Origin: Zonotrichia leucophrys gambelii
Lineage: Eukaryota > Chordata > Aves > Passeriformes > Passerellidae
Assembly: GCF_028769735.1 (NCBI RefSeq)
Contig: NC_088177.1
Location: 9,984,599-10,048,598 of the forward strand
Length of the DNA stretch: 64,000 bases
Direction: 5' to 3'
The position numbers and the translations under genes are program-made. The notes below the pieces were generated by a model that was not told the origin of the DNA, made no database searches, and worked only from the letters and a program-made list of their open reading frames with translations. Shown here one piece after another: positions 1 through 13,017 of this stretch. Within the stretch, counting starts at the first letter, position 1; each line of letters opens with the position of its first letter.

Positions 1-2214
1 GGATGTGTGTGTGTGTCACTGGCCTCTACCTTAGCAGCTCACCTCAATAATTCTCTCATCGTGCCACGGTGACAGCGCAGCTTCCCCAACGCGCGCGCGG
101 GGCCAGGAAGCCGCAGCTTCCGTCACCATTGTGCTCCGTCCCCTGCCACGGGCACAGCCAGGCCTGGTCCCCACCAGTGGGGTTTGAAAGGAGGCTCTGT
201 GGGGTAGGGGTCTCTCTGCAGCAGCTGCACATCCCGTGCTCCTGCTTCTCCCAACTTCTGCAGGCAGCAGAAGATGCTTCTCACCCTTTCCAGCTGACAG
301 CCAACACCTGCTTTGGTGTTTTGTTCACATGTAGTTCTGCTCCTGTTACAACCTGCTCAGTTCTTCCCTCTTCAGATCTAAACATACTGAACTCCTTAAG
401 CCAGGGTAAAGATTTGCTGCTGCACAGGGCTGGGGTTTTATTTTCAGGCTGAGTGACCCTAAAGGTGGAGTGTCAAGTGCTGAGCAAGTAGCCCAGCAAA
501 AGCAAGGAGTGTTTTGGAGTTCAGCAGTGCATTTCTTTCAGGGCTTGGTGACTGTAAATCATTCTGAGCAACTGCAATAAAAACCCAGCAATTCAGTGTG
601 TATATTTGTAGTATTTGAGCAAGTCCCATAAATTAGGGTGATGATTTTTCAGCTGGTGCCCAGTTCTGTGTTCATCTCAGCCATCTCCTCTCGCTTTGCC
701 CATGGGGCCCTTACAGAAGCCTCTGATGAGGTTTGGGTTTTTTTGGTGTGACATGCTCAGCAGGGCTGAAGCTGCCAGTTCTCCTTGTCAGATGAGCAAT
801 ATTTCATAAAAGGGAAGTTGCAAAAGCTTGGTAATGAGTGCAATTAGACTTCATATTTTTATTCTTCTGTTTTTGACAATGATCTGTCACATTTGATTGA
901 GGCCTATATTGCTTGCTGAGTCACTGATGAATTTTAGATGATTTTAAGAAGTCAAGGAGACTTCTTCAGTCTTAGTGATTTCTAATTTCTTTTTTTTTAA
1001 ATCTTTCCTTGAATAGTTATTTATGCCTTAGGCAGCCTAAAGAACAGCTTTTAGTAAGCTGAATTTCAGAAGTATGTGAATTTTTGGGTGGTTTTCTAAT
1101 GTTCAGCAGTGTCTCTTGCAGGTTGCAGTGTGTTTCTGCTACTGCCCTTAGAGGTGACTCTGCTCTGTCAAGTGCTTGGGCTGGACAAAGACCAAAGTCA
1201 GCCAGGCAAAGCCTGTTTTGGTTTAGTCAGCACAGAGGGAGAAATGTGAAGTTAGCGTTGCTGCTTGCAGGCTGTGCAAGAAATCAAGGTATTTATAGCA
1301 CGGAGCAGAGTCCAGGAGGCGCAGAGAGTGTGGTCTGACAAACCCCGATGCGTTCCGTCACGCCCGTGCTGCTGAGCAAGAGCCCCACAATAAATAAATC
1401 TGACACTGCTCTGTGTGGGTCTGAAAGCCTGGCCTGTGTTTTTATTCTTACATCTCCTAAAAGTTCACAGCTTGAGCAGCTGGGGCTGTTCTGGGTGTCC
1501 CTGCCCTGTGCCATGCTGGGGGCACCCACTGTACCTGAGCTGGGCTTTGGCACAGGAAAATCTGTGTACAACAGGCTCCCACCCTCACTGCAGGGTGTGC
1601 TAGGCTTGCTAGCAGCCTTTGGTTTGACTTTGATAACTCCTTGCCCAGTGAGATGTGGGCTCCTCCCTGTCCTGATGGATTTACCTCCTCTGAGCTCACA
1701 GGTGATACCAGCTTCATCACCAGTGCCACCTACAGAGTATTAGAAACCAATTCATTCTGAGTGAAGTAATTCCATCCGCCAAAGTATGCTAGGAATGGGA
1801 TTGTGAAGGCCACAGGTTGACCATTTGATGGCTGGCCTGACTCTTATAGCATGATGTATTTCTGTTGAGCTGGAGAGCACCCTCCAGGATTTGTGGGTAG
1901 CTTCACATACTGAAGACTTTTTTCCTCCTCTTTGCATATTTCCTGTCCCCCCCTTGTCTCATTTTGCTGTGGCCTCAAAAACCCTTTAGGGAAGGATGGC
2001 CTGTTTCTTACAAGCCCCCCTTTGTCCAACACAAATGAGCTGGTGTTTAGGAACCACGGTGAAAATAACTGTGTAATCATCTAAATGGCACCCAGACATC
2101 CTTGAGAATGTGCTTGAAAATATTCCTCAGTGCTTGATGCAGCCCTTTAAGGGACAGCAGCCTTCTGACAGAGAAGTTGGGGTTACTAAGGAGCCAAGAG
2201 CATGATTTGGTGGG

Positions 2215-2420
2215 GATTTGTTTCTTTACTCCATGAGGATGGTCAGGCAGGGGAACAGGAGCCTGGAGAGGCTGCAGAGCCACCAAACTCTGAGGTTTTC
2301 AGGAGCCATCTGGACCAAGCCCTGAGCAGCGTGGTCTGAATGTGATACTGACCCTGCTTTGAGCAGGAGGGTGGATAAGGCCTCCTGAGGTCCCTTCCAG
2401 CCCAAACAATTCTGTAATTA
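2215..2420 (+). repeat. CR1 LINE fragment, 3' end
   Basis: The segment reads like the sense strand of a CR1 3' end: a GGTCAGGCAGGGGAACAGG-like start, then 'gaggtcccttccagccc' and the terminal 'ttctgtaatta' that derives from the CR1 ATTCTGTG tail. It is 5'-truncated and diverged. The left boundary is approximate. Confidence 0.7.
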
Positions 2421-3887
2421 TTTGTTTCAATGTGATGAAAATGAGTTGCTTCAAAATATGAGTGTTCAGAATGAAATAAAACTTCATGACTTCTTCAGTC
2501 TCTGATAACCACAGGTTTTTAGCTTAAAGTTCAAGAACCCAGGATACTATTTCTGTTGTTTTTTTTATTCAAAGATACTTAAGGCTGGTGTGGTCATGGA
2601 AAGAAAAAGTTCATAAATAAACAATATGCTTGTTCCAAGATGTAAGCCATTGTTAGTCAAAGCTGCTGAGTGAAAATGTGTTTTTTATTCTTACAAGGTT
2701 TGCAGGTCGGCTTTAAATGGGCAGCTGGAGGGCTGCAAAGATGAAATAGAATAAGGTAGAGATGCACCATGGATTGGCACTAAAAGCAGAATTATGTTCT
2801 AAGAAATGACACACAAAATGTGTGGTTTTGCATGAGGTAAAATTCATTTAACTTCCTGCAGTTGGTGTCTGTAATTTAGAAACTGGCAAGCCTCATTCTC
2901 AGGAAGGCCTGAGAAAAACTGGCTAAATTTTTAAATTTTTTTCCCTATTTTTCAAGTTCCTTCACTTCATATTGTATTGTGCTTGCTTCTGGGAGAATAT
3001 ATAATTCTGCAACATAGCTAGCAAGTGTGTAAATCCTTTGGCCCCTATCATATAAGGAAAACAAGGGGAAATATGTATCATTTGAATTATATCTGAATTT
3101 TACATACAGGCACCTAGTTCTGATGTGAAAACTCAGCTGGTTATTGAAATTCATGAGGATGACAGCTACAATCATGTTAACATCCAAATAATCTTGTTTC
3201 TGCCTTTTTCTGTCAGGAGGAAAGTTGGAGGATACACAACCTGTATTTTTGGTGTGTTTTGCTTGTGGTGACTTTAGGGCCCTTTGTTTTCCATAGGGAA
3301 AAACCAGTTTGTGCTGGTGTTATTCCTCACCTCTGTCAGGTGGTGTTTGCCAGTGTTTATTTAAATAAACAGAAGTGTTTATTTTTAAATAAACAGGAGG
3401 GATCACATGAAATCAATACCAGGCTTGTTTCCAGAGCTGTGATTTCAGCACACATTTCAGGGCATGTTTGGATACTGGGTGTCATCAGCAATTCCAAACA
3501 CTGCAGATGGGTCAGGACACTGCCTGCCAGGGATTCCACCCGGGCTTTGCCCAGCAGCAGGGCTGGGGCTTTATTTTCCTGGACAGACTGCTTTAGGTTG
3601 GGAGGTGGTGTTGGAAACATGTTTGGGGATCCATGTCTGCACCCAGAGCCTGCTGTCACCTGGCTCTGTGAGTAACAGGTTATGGCACGGGATGGGTTTG
3701 GGTGCAGGTGTGAAGAATCTGCTCCTGCTATGAATTTCTGCCCATGGCAGAGCCACTTACCTTGAAATTCAGGCAAAGAACTCATGGAGAGCAGCTCTGT
3801 GCAAAACCAGCTCTTTACTCTTTCTACCTTGGGCTTTTAAAAATTCTCTGAGAAGGCTTCTTTACTTTTTAGAAGCAATTTTTCACT

Positions 3888-4205
3888 GGGACCTCTGGAG
3901 TCCCCCAGTCCAATCCCCTGGGTGACCCTGAGCAGGTGACACTGAAACATGTCCAGGTGGGTTTGGGATGCTCACCCTCAGTGAACAGAAATTCTCTCCC
4001 TCGTGCTGAGGCGAAACTTCTTGTGGTTCAGTTTATGGCCATTGTTCCTCATCCTGCTACTGGGCACCACTAAGAAGAGTCTGGCACCACCCTCTTGGTG
4101 GACTTTGGGATGTTTGTATGGATTTGTATGGATTGATGAGATCCCCTCTTGGTCTCTCCCAGTCTGAAGTTTTAAGATCTACAGCACCACAAGGCTCCTG
4201 GTCCT
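3888..4205 (-). repeat. CR1 LINE fragment, antisense
   Basis: Antisense CR1 is recognised by 'gacctctggagtcccccag', then 'gcgaaacttcttgtggttca', 'atggccattgttcctcatcc' and 'aagaagagtctggcaccacc', all typical of the region just upstream of the CR1 3' UTR. Ends are approximate, and no open reverse-transcriptase frame remains. Confidence 0.75.
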
Positions 4206-5387
4206 ACCGTGCATCAGCTTGTGCTTGATTTTCATCAGCTCTTTTCTGTTAACTGCAAGTTTCAACCATCCTACTCCCTTCTTTTGGTTGGTTTATTGTT
4301 TTGTTTTGGGTTTTTTTGCTTTGTTTTTGGTTTGGTTTTTTCCCATGCTTTGTTTGTGTTTTTGGAGGCTGTGACACTTTTCCCTGGGTTTGAGTGGTGA
4401 CTGCACTTACAGAAGGGAAAAGAAATTACACTTTCTGTTTTTTGGTGGTTTTCCTTCTGTTTAGAAGCACTACTGAAAACACCGGTGTTTTGATTTCTCT
4501 GTGTGCCTGACCTCGATGTTATGGCAGATTTTCCTGTCAGTTTGGATGCTGTAGTTACAGTGAAAGGTTTCAGAAGCAGAGGAGTTGGGTGCAACACCAG
4601 GGTGGCTATGAGTTGTGCCTTTGGCTCCCTTCTGAGCTGCTCATGGTTGTGCTGTACCAAAACCTGAGCTAATTTTACTTTTTCCTCTGTAAGATCTACT
4701 GGCTTTGCCTGGGATTTAAAGCAGAATATTAAAAATGTTACTGTCTATGATGTTCCATCACTTCCACCTGGGCTGAAGTGAGGAAGCACCGTAGATCTCT
4801 CGAGAGGTCTGTTCTTGGCAGAATTCCACTCCAGCGAGGTTTGGACTGGAATGTGGAATTTTGGAGATTTGTAATGGAGCTAGTGCATTTTCTCTCCATA
4901 ATTTCAGCCTTAGCTGTGCATACTGAACCCCAGTGTTTACCCAAACCCTGTGCCCAGGTATGTGTGCACAGTGTCAGTGGTTAGGAAAAATGGCACATAA
5001 TGTGTTTGGTGTTGGTCGAATTAATTCATCAATAAAAAAACAAGCCACGCTGCAGGGGAGGGAAGAAAAAACCCAACAAAACAACCCAAAACAAAACAAA
5101 ACAAGCAATAAATAAATCAACCTGCTTCCTCTCCAGCCACACAAATAATAATTAAAGATCCCTTTTAAACACAAGTGTGCTCAGGGAGGGTAGTGCCTGC
5201 ACGGGGGTGTTACGATAACAAGTTAGGGAAGGCAGGGCCATTACCTGCAGTAGGGAATTAACTCCTACAGATGTGTTTACAGCCTTGCCCAGTCAAACCT
5301 CCCCATTGCCTGCCCTGCTTCCAGAGCGTGCTCCCCCTTGGGCTGGCCAGCTTTGATCTCATCCCATGCCTGTGTTCCCCTTCCCAG

Positions 5388-5474
5388 GCTGAAGCCAGAC
5401 TTGCGGCGAAGCGAGCGGCGCGGGCGGAGGCGCGGGAGATCCGCATGAAAGAGCTGGAGAGGCAGCAGAAGGAG
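5388..5474 (+). CDS. LRRFIP1: LRRFIP1 exon: [20 protein letters not shown] block (29 codons)
   Basis: Exon of 87 bp, phase 0 at both ends. The acceptor is 'gttccccttcccag' and the donor is GAG|gtaagg. It encodes [20 protein letters not shown] followed by KELERQQKE. This is the hallmark N-terminal basic/alanine-rich helix shared by LRRFIP1 and LRRFIP2, and it normally follows the first-exon peptide. Because it starts in mid-protein, the start codon must lie on an exon outside the window. The helix is strongly charged and probably continues as a coiled coil into the next exon. Confidence 0.95.
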
Positions 5475-8400
5475 GTAAGGCCGGGGCTTTGGGGGGCTGT
5501 ATCCAGGGAGGAGGATGTTCAGAGATGCTGGAATAGAGGGCTTGTCTGTGTTTTGTTGAAATAGTCTGTGTGGAGCTAATGTTGATCATAGAAAAACCTG
5601 GAAAAAACGCAAGGATTTTTATCTCGGTGAAGCCGGCGTAATTATTCACAGAAAATCCTGGTGGTTGGTAATTCCTGTTTAATGTTAAACTTTGAAGTAT
5701 GCAGCTTCCTTCTGTGCCTGTCGGAGGTGGTGGATTCTTATCACTTCGTTAGAAATCCAATGAATATGGAAGATTCCTGGCTCTTTGTGTAACTCCAGTG
5801 GGAAGCTGTTCTGCTTCCTGCTGTGAATCCACTGCCCTCCCCAAGTTTGGAAAAAGGATGGGCTGCTCTTGGCAGGGGCAAGGGGAGAAACTGCACTTGG
5901 CAAAGCATTGCCTACGTGGTGAACTCAACCAGGAGCTCTCAAAAGTTGTGCTTGGTGATGTGCATTGAGTGAAGCAGCAGAGTGGCTGCAACAACCACTC
6001 TGGTTGAGGTTAGAGGGACAACAGTAATCACAATTTAGTTTTTTCAGTAGATTTTTGAAGGAGAATGAAGAAGGAGTCTGGGGGCAAGGTCTGGGAATAC
6101 TTAGTAGGAATAAATGTGGGGCAGCAAGAACGGGAAATGGCTTCACACTGACAGAGGGCAGAGTTGGAGTGGATATTAGGAAAAACATCTTTCCTGGAAG
6201 AGTGGTGAGGCCCTGGCACAGGGTGCCCATGGAAGCCCTGGATCCCTGGAAGTGTCCAAGGCCAGGCTGGATGGGACTTGGAACAACCTGGGATAGTGGA
6301 AAGTGTCCCTGCCCATGGCAGGGGATGGAACTTGATGATCTTAAGGTCCCTTCCAACCCAGACCATTCTGTAATTCAGTGGTTCTGCATTTGCTTTGAGG
6401 TGCAGAGCAGGATCTGGTTGAGCTGTGGAGCAGTGAATGAGGAGGTGACAGCAGGATGTGGATCAGGATGTGACAGCAGAGCCCACAAAGGAGCTCGTGG
6501 GCAGGCTGCCCACGCCCCGCTCCTGGTGAGGCAGGTCTGGATGCGTCTCAGCTCCCTTGCTGCAAACACAGAGCTTGGGGAAGGTGGGAGCCTTCTCCTG
6601 CTGCAGTTGCTGCTGTCTGAGGGATGTTTCTTGCAGCCTGGCCCAGCCTGGGAGGTGCTGTCACTGCTGTGCCAGCAGTCAGGGCTGGGGGATTTGGGAG
6701 CAGCCGTGGGAGGGCTGTGCTAAACAGGCACCACGTGTTTTGTTTGGGTAGCAAAGTAAATAGGGGTGTCCTGGCAGTGACACCATCTAATTTACAGGTG
6801 ACTTAATGAAGCTGATGACCCCTTTGCAGATTAAAAGCTGATGCTGCAAAGGGTGTCTTAGTAAACTGAAATTTAGGTGTGAAAGCTAAAGCTCCTGCAA
6901 TTAAGGGCTTGTCATCTGAAAACCTGTGAAAGCTTTGGGTAGATAGAAATTGGGCAGGGCAGGATGTCCCTGTGAAATACCACAGTCATTGAAAGCTCAG
7001 CCAGATACCCATCACAGTCTGCTTAGTAACTCACTGGCATAAATGGCACATTTATTTAATGTTTTGTATGCTTGGGTATTCTGTAACTTTTTGAAATAGT
7101 TTAATCTTACCCCCCAGATGCCAGGTAGAGATGTTAAGGGGAGCTGCAGGAAGTTTTTCATTGCCACAAGTGTCTTGCAGGTACAATAAAACATAAATAC
7201 AGAAAATCCCAAGCAGTGATCAACACAAGATATCTGGCACCTACCCCTTCCTTGGAGGGGACCCTGCTGTGACACTGGGATCTGAACACCTGGTTCTCTG
7301 CCATCTTCATTTCCCTTTGCAAACTTTGCAGAAACATAAAGAGTGCTTTTCCACTGCTGCCATGTTAAATAACCAGGAGTTAAAGCACTTGCTTTACTAC
7401 TTCAGAAGGCTTTTTAGAGCCCTAAGTCCCTTCTGGGAGTTAAAAAGCAATAAATGAATTTATTGCGTGTGCGTGTAGTCTTTCATGCTTTAAGCTGTGT
7501 GCATGCCCTGGCAGGCTTCTTGTGGAGCATGGATTACTTGGAAATATATTTACTCTGCTGCTCTGAGTTAAAAGTTTCCAGGTGCTACCATTACAGGCTC
7601 TAACTATGGCAGTGAAAGAGAGTGTTTTAATGATCTGGGTTTGGAAACTGGCTCCTCTCCTGCCCACCACCTCATATTTATGACATTTCTCAATCTTGCA
7701 CTTCATTTCCCTCATTTTAAAGTAATTGGGTGACTTTTGCATGAAGAGTCTGCACACAGGATTGAGAAATGGTGCAGCAGGTATATCTGGGCCTCTGGCA
7801 GAGAGCTCTCAGTTGCAGGGGGAGATGTGGGAAAGTTCCTGTGGGAGACTGCTCTGCGGTGGGGCAGGATTGCAGGTGTGCTCCAGAGGCAGTGTCATCT
7901 CCTCACCTGGCACCTCCTCGTGCCAGGCAGCACAAAGAAGGGTAGCTGTGCCAGTGGTTTGGCTGTTTTGGTTTGCTCTCTTTGTTGTTGTTGTTGTTGT
8001 TTTTGGGGGTTTTTTTTCTCCAGGGAAGGGAAGCTAAAGAGGAGAAGTTGAGCGCAAGTTTCATAGGGACGTATAAGCTGGGTACATGAAAAGTGTTTTC
8101 TGAAGCTGAAGCAAAAAGTGGGCACAAGAATTGTGACCTGATCACAGAATCCCAGAATCTATTGAGTTAAAAGGACCTTAAACTTAACTTGTTCCACCCC
8201 CTGCCATGGGCAGGGACACCTCCACTAGCCCAGGCTGCTCTGTCCAGCCAGATCTTGGACACTTGCAGGGATCCAGGGGCAGCCACAGCTGCTCTGGGCA
8301 CCTGTGCCAGAGCCTGCCCACCCTCCCAGGGGACAATTCCTTCCCAATATCCAATGTCAGCAGTGGGAAGCCATTCCCTCTTGTGCTGTCACTCCAGTCC

Positions 8401-11400
8401 CTTTGTGTTGCACCATATTTCCTGTTGGATGGGGCTCCTTTTGGAGCATTCCCAATTCTCCCAGCCTTTTCCCACAGCAGAGCTGCCCCATCCCTCTGAT
8501 CATCCTGGTGCTTCCTCCAGCAGTTCTGCAGGTGGGGTCTCACCTGAGCAAGGCAGAAGGGCAGAATTCCCCCTTTCCTGCTGCCCACACTGTGGGATCA
8601 GCCCAGGACATGGGGAGTCCCTCTGGAGATAAGGGTGTTGATCACTCCTGAATCGCAGAGATGTGAATCAATTCCTCTGTTTATTAGAGAATGTGTTCTT
8701 GGTGATGAGGCTTTAGGAAAGGCACAGGTCTGACAAGTGTTACAGCTTGAATGCTTCTGACTTCTCATTCAGAGCTGCTTTGTTGTTGTTACCCACCAAA
8801 GATGTAAATAATTAATCTGGAAGTCTGGTATAATTCTCTGGTTTGCTTGCACACATCAGTGAGTGCAGGCTAGCTCTCATTGCCAGGGCCTGTTCTCAGC
8901 TGGAAGGACAATTAGGATATTTGATATTTCCTCCCTTCCCTGGTTTCCCAGCACTGGTGGGAGTCAGAGCAGTGAAGGGTCCTGGTTTACCATACCACGC
9001 TGCCATGCTTTTGAAACACTTGGTTTCCAGCTGCTGAGTCTGAGACCAGTCCCTTTGGCTTGTACTGTTGAGATGTGCCTGGTCCTGAGACAAATTCCTG
9101 TGTGCATTCAGGTATTCATTGTTAATTCATGCAGAACAGCAAGCCAGGAGTGGGCAGCCCAGTTTTTCTGAGTAACAATTTGTTAAAGGTAAAATTGGAG
9201 GAAGAATTTATTTTTTTTTTCCTGTGCATTTATTTTTTCCTCTCAGAAGCTTGACCTGAAATGTATTAAACCCTTTTTTTCCCAAGCAATATTTAACAGT
9301 AACAGTTTTTGAAAGCTGCAGCAGTAGGGCTAATTGCAGAGAATGCTTTCTTTGTGTTCTGCTGGCAAAGCTTTAAATGTCTCTTCAAGGGCTGACACTT
9401 GGAGACCACAGTGTAAGCTGATATTAGTGCCTGAAGTGAAAAGAGACTGATCTCCTCCCACTCCTTAATCGGTGGGATAAGATTCTTCCCTGCCAGTTCA
9501 CACAGCAGATGAGCCTGTACTTCTGGTTCAAGGCAAGTGCACTGTGCTGCTCTCCTGCCTTCATCTGCAGCACTTGCTTTGAGGGCACAGCATGAAACTT
9601 GCCTTGGCTGCTTTGTGAATTCCTTCCTCACCTCACTTGCACATATTTTTCCCCCTTTTGGATTCATATTTCTTTGGAATAAAATGTGCTACCGATGCTT
9701 TCTAGTAAAAAAAAAGGGAAAAGCAGATTCTTGTGGCTCGAATGGGGAGGGGTGAGACTGGCTATGAAACTTGGTGCTTACATAAGCAGGGAGGAAATGG
9801 AGGAGGTTTGTGGTGGTTCATCTGTATCTTATACACTCACTGTGAAGATGCCCAAGAAAATTTGAAGAGGGATGATGTAGATGATGATTTTAGCAGACTC
9901 TTCTTCTGCCACCATGGCTTTTTCTGTCCAGTTTTAAACCTGCTTCTATGAAAAATTTTATTTCTGTGTGCAGCCTCCTTTGATGAGGAAATCAGGAAAG
10001 CTGTCTGCTGTTAATACTGTGGATGAAACATATTTGAGTTTTTTGGTCATACCCTAACACAGAAAACTGTGTACCCTAATAGAGGAAACTGTTCTTGAAA
10101 GCATTTGACTTCTTAGATGTGTATTGACTGTTTTTGGGGGTCACACATCTGCAACAGAGGTGATTGTTTAAAAGTATATGTTTTCTCTTTTCTAAAGAGG
10201 ACAGTGTCATCACAGAATCCTAAAATGGCTTTTAAGGGTTGGAAAAACCCTTAAAAACCCCCTGATTCCAACCTCCCTGCCATGGGAGATTGGATTCAGG
10301 ATTGGAATCAGGTTGGAATCACAACCTTTCCCTTGTGCACTGCTGAGGGATCAGTCACTTCGGAGCAGAGCCATTGTAATGCCTGTTGGTTAATGGGTTC
10401 CTCCAAAACTCCAGGTTTTATAAAAAGCTGGAATAGTCAAATTATTAATTTGGCTTTATCCCTAAAGCCTCCCCACCTCCCTCCACAGTGCCTGGCCTGA
10501 ACAAGGGCCCTGTTGTTATCTTGTCCATTGGCAATTTGGGTCCTGGGCATGAGGCTCCTTGTGTGCCTTGCCTTGAATCCCTGCTGTGCCAGGCCTGGAG
10601 CACTGGGCTTTGGAAAATAAGGATTCCATGGAGCTGCCTCGAGGAGTGGGTGAAGAAAACCAGCATGGAAAAGTTAAAGCTTTGAGGTTAATCAGCTGTG
10701 TGGTAATTGCCACGTTTGAACCTGTGGTGTTTGGCTCCTGTGTGTGGATGAAAGGCACTTTGAGTGTGCCATGGAGAAGCCAGAAATTGGAATTGTATGC
10801 AGCCTTGTGGGAGGGCCCAGTTCATTTTCCTCTCCATGGCTTTCTTAGGGAAGTGGGGTGGTTACTGTGTGGTGGGAATGCTGGTTTTTAAATGGGTCCT
10901 AATTTTCCCTCCTGTTCCCCTGCTTGCTGGAATGGGAATTAAAGCTGCTGAGGCATTAATCTGGGTTGTGCATTGTCCTTCATGAAGGGGAACCTGATCA
11001 GGAGGGCAGGGATTGAGAGACATAAGCTTTGCTTCCCAGCTCTGGCATCCAGGTTCCCATGGGGTATCCCTGAGAGCAGTGAATGCCAGGGATCCTCCAA
11101 ATTCCCCAAAATCTGGGAGACTTCACTGCCTTGCCACCAGAGGATTGTGCAGACAGCCAGGTGGTTTTCAACAAGAAGGGTTCTTTGGGGTAATCAGAAA
11201 TGTTTCTGGTTTCAGGAAAGATGTGAGAAAAAACCTATTTTCTGTTTTTATGTGGATTCACGAAGCTTATCAGTTAAGAGCAGTTCTCCTAGAGCACAAA
11301 ATTCAGGCGCAGTAGAGTGGCTGTAAAGGTTTTGTGTCTTATCAAAGTGCTCCAAGACTATGGAACAACACTGTCAGCAGGGCATTTATTAAAGCCTGAA

Positions 11401-12966
11401 AATAGTGTGAGGCTCCACAAGAACATTAAAAATTGACAGAACAACCTGCAGGGGTGCTTTAATGCCAACAATATCTGTGGAAGGAATTTCCCAGGAATTT
11501 TCACACACTGGCACTGTGCTGTGCACAGGTGAGAGGTGTGTGGGGTTGGTGCTTTTGTAACTGTGATTCATCCCTCAAGGACAAATTCTATCCTCCAAAG
11601 AGGAACAGTTGATCTGTAGTTAATGCTGTTTGCTTTTATTGTGCTGGTAGATACGCGACTCGTCCCGGGTGAATATTTGGGCATCCATTCCTGGTTTGGA
11701 GGGAAGGCTGGAAAAATGAGAGGTCCTGGCTCACAGCTGGGTTGGGTGCAAAGCCTGGGGATAAAATGTCCCATGTGCACCCCAGAGGGTGGTGGGAATG
11801 GGAACAGGAATGCTGTGCTCTAGCCAGTCACATGGAGGAGACCCACGATGCAAACACTGCTTTTGTCCTGCCTGAATCCACAGGGCTTCACTGTGCTCTT
11901 CTCTGTGTTGATGTTCTGCTGTATTTTCTCTATAAACGCTGTTTTTTCCCTCCAGAAGGAGCTGTGGAGCATTGCTATGTATCCATCATTCATGCTAGCT
12001 TTGTTCCTTGTTTCTTTCCCTTTCCCCCCAGATCTATCAGGTGCAGAAGGTAGGGCTTGCTCGCTTTCCTTCTTGTTTGCATGCCTTCTTCTTCCCACCC
12101 TGTGAGTCTTGCTGCAATTTCACAACCACACAGTCATTCAGGTGGCAAAAGACCTCCAAGATCCTCGAGTCCAACCTTGGAAATCCTCTGAGGAGTGGGA
12201 GATGCCCAGCAGGCTGCAAATTTCCATGTAATTCTGCCCTCCCCTCCCATAATCATGTGGGGTGCACAGTCAAGGGCAGTGGGGGAAGGTGACCCATGTA
12301 AGGTGTGTCTGGTCAGGCACTTAATGTGATTTTTTCCTACAGCCTGTTTGGCAAAGGATAAGCAGTAACAGAGAAGTGACTTGGCAAAGCAGGGTCACAG
12401 GAGGACGCAGTGGCTCCCTGTGTCACCTCTGTTCATGTGCTGAAGGCCAAGAAAATCACTGGAGTGTTTCAGGCTGGGCAAGCATTTAACAGGTGCCAGC
12501 AGGAAGAATGACTTGCAGATGACTTTATTTGCACAAAGTCACTGAAGGAAATCAGGGATGCTGTGTTTGAATTCATAATCCTTGGGTAAATAAACTGTAT
12601 GGCCTTCAACCAACACATTAAACGTGATTTTATATTGTTTAATCCTCTCTTATCTCAGTTTAAAGTCATGATCTCTTCCCTCTTCCTAGTTTCCTTTCCA
12701 TGATGATGGCAAAGAGGATAATAACAGTAGCTCTAACTGAGGTCACTTGCCATGTAGAAACAGAGATTTTGGGGTTTGTGTCGTGATGTCTGGTTGAAAT
12801 AACAGCCATACATCTGAAAAGAACAGAATATAGCAGCCTGGCTGTTCTACACTTCCAGCATGTGAGCTGAGTGGCACCTATAATCAGAAATAACTCCCAA
12901 GAATTTTTACAGGGAGGGAGAAAACACATTTTTCTTCAAGCCTGCCATTTTGTACCTTATTGAATC

Positions 12967-13017
<51 letters not shown>

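Larger units (their letters stand above)
1..5387 (+). other. 5' intron segment (upstream of first visible exon)
   Basis: This stretch is read as part of an LRRFIP1 intron, because the first exon with family homology starts at 5388 in mid-protein. I looked for an initiator exon that would splice in phase 0 to AEARL and saw none. It contains two CR1 fragments (about 2215-2420 and 3888-4205), a short GC-rich patch near 88-105, a T/G-rich low-complexity run near 4285-4350 and an A-rich run near 5035-5115. The open frames here are short and look non-coding. Confidence 0.6.
5475..12031 (+). other. LRRFIP1 intron
   Basis: An intron of about 6.6 kb. It carries three CR1 fragments (near 6065, 8142 and 10209), possibly a fourth diverged one beyond its 3' end, and a short TTG microsatellite at about 7980-8005. 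A long open frame at 6055-6723 overlaps the CR1 copy and is not a gene. A splice-like segment at 8024 has the wrong phase. Nothing else was recognised. Confidence 0.7.

Noticed and set aside
6055..6723. Long + strand open frame of 222 codons
   Set aside because: Its first half lies in a CR1 3' end, it has no family resemblance and no splice or promoter support.
8024..8070. Segment after a strong T-rich acceptor, [15 protein letters not shown]
   Set aside because: It is 47 bp long, so both ends cannot be phase 0. The tract is part of a TTG microsatellite.
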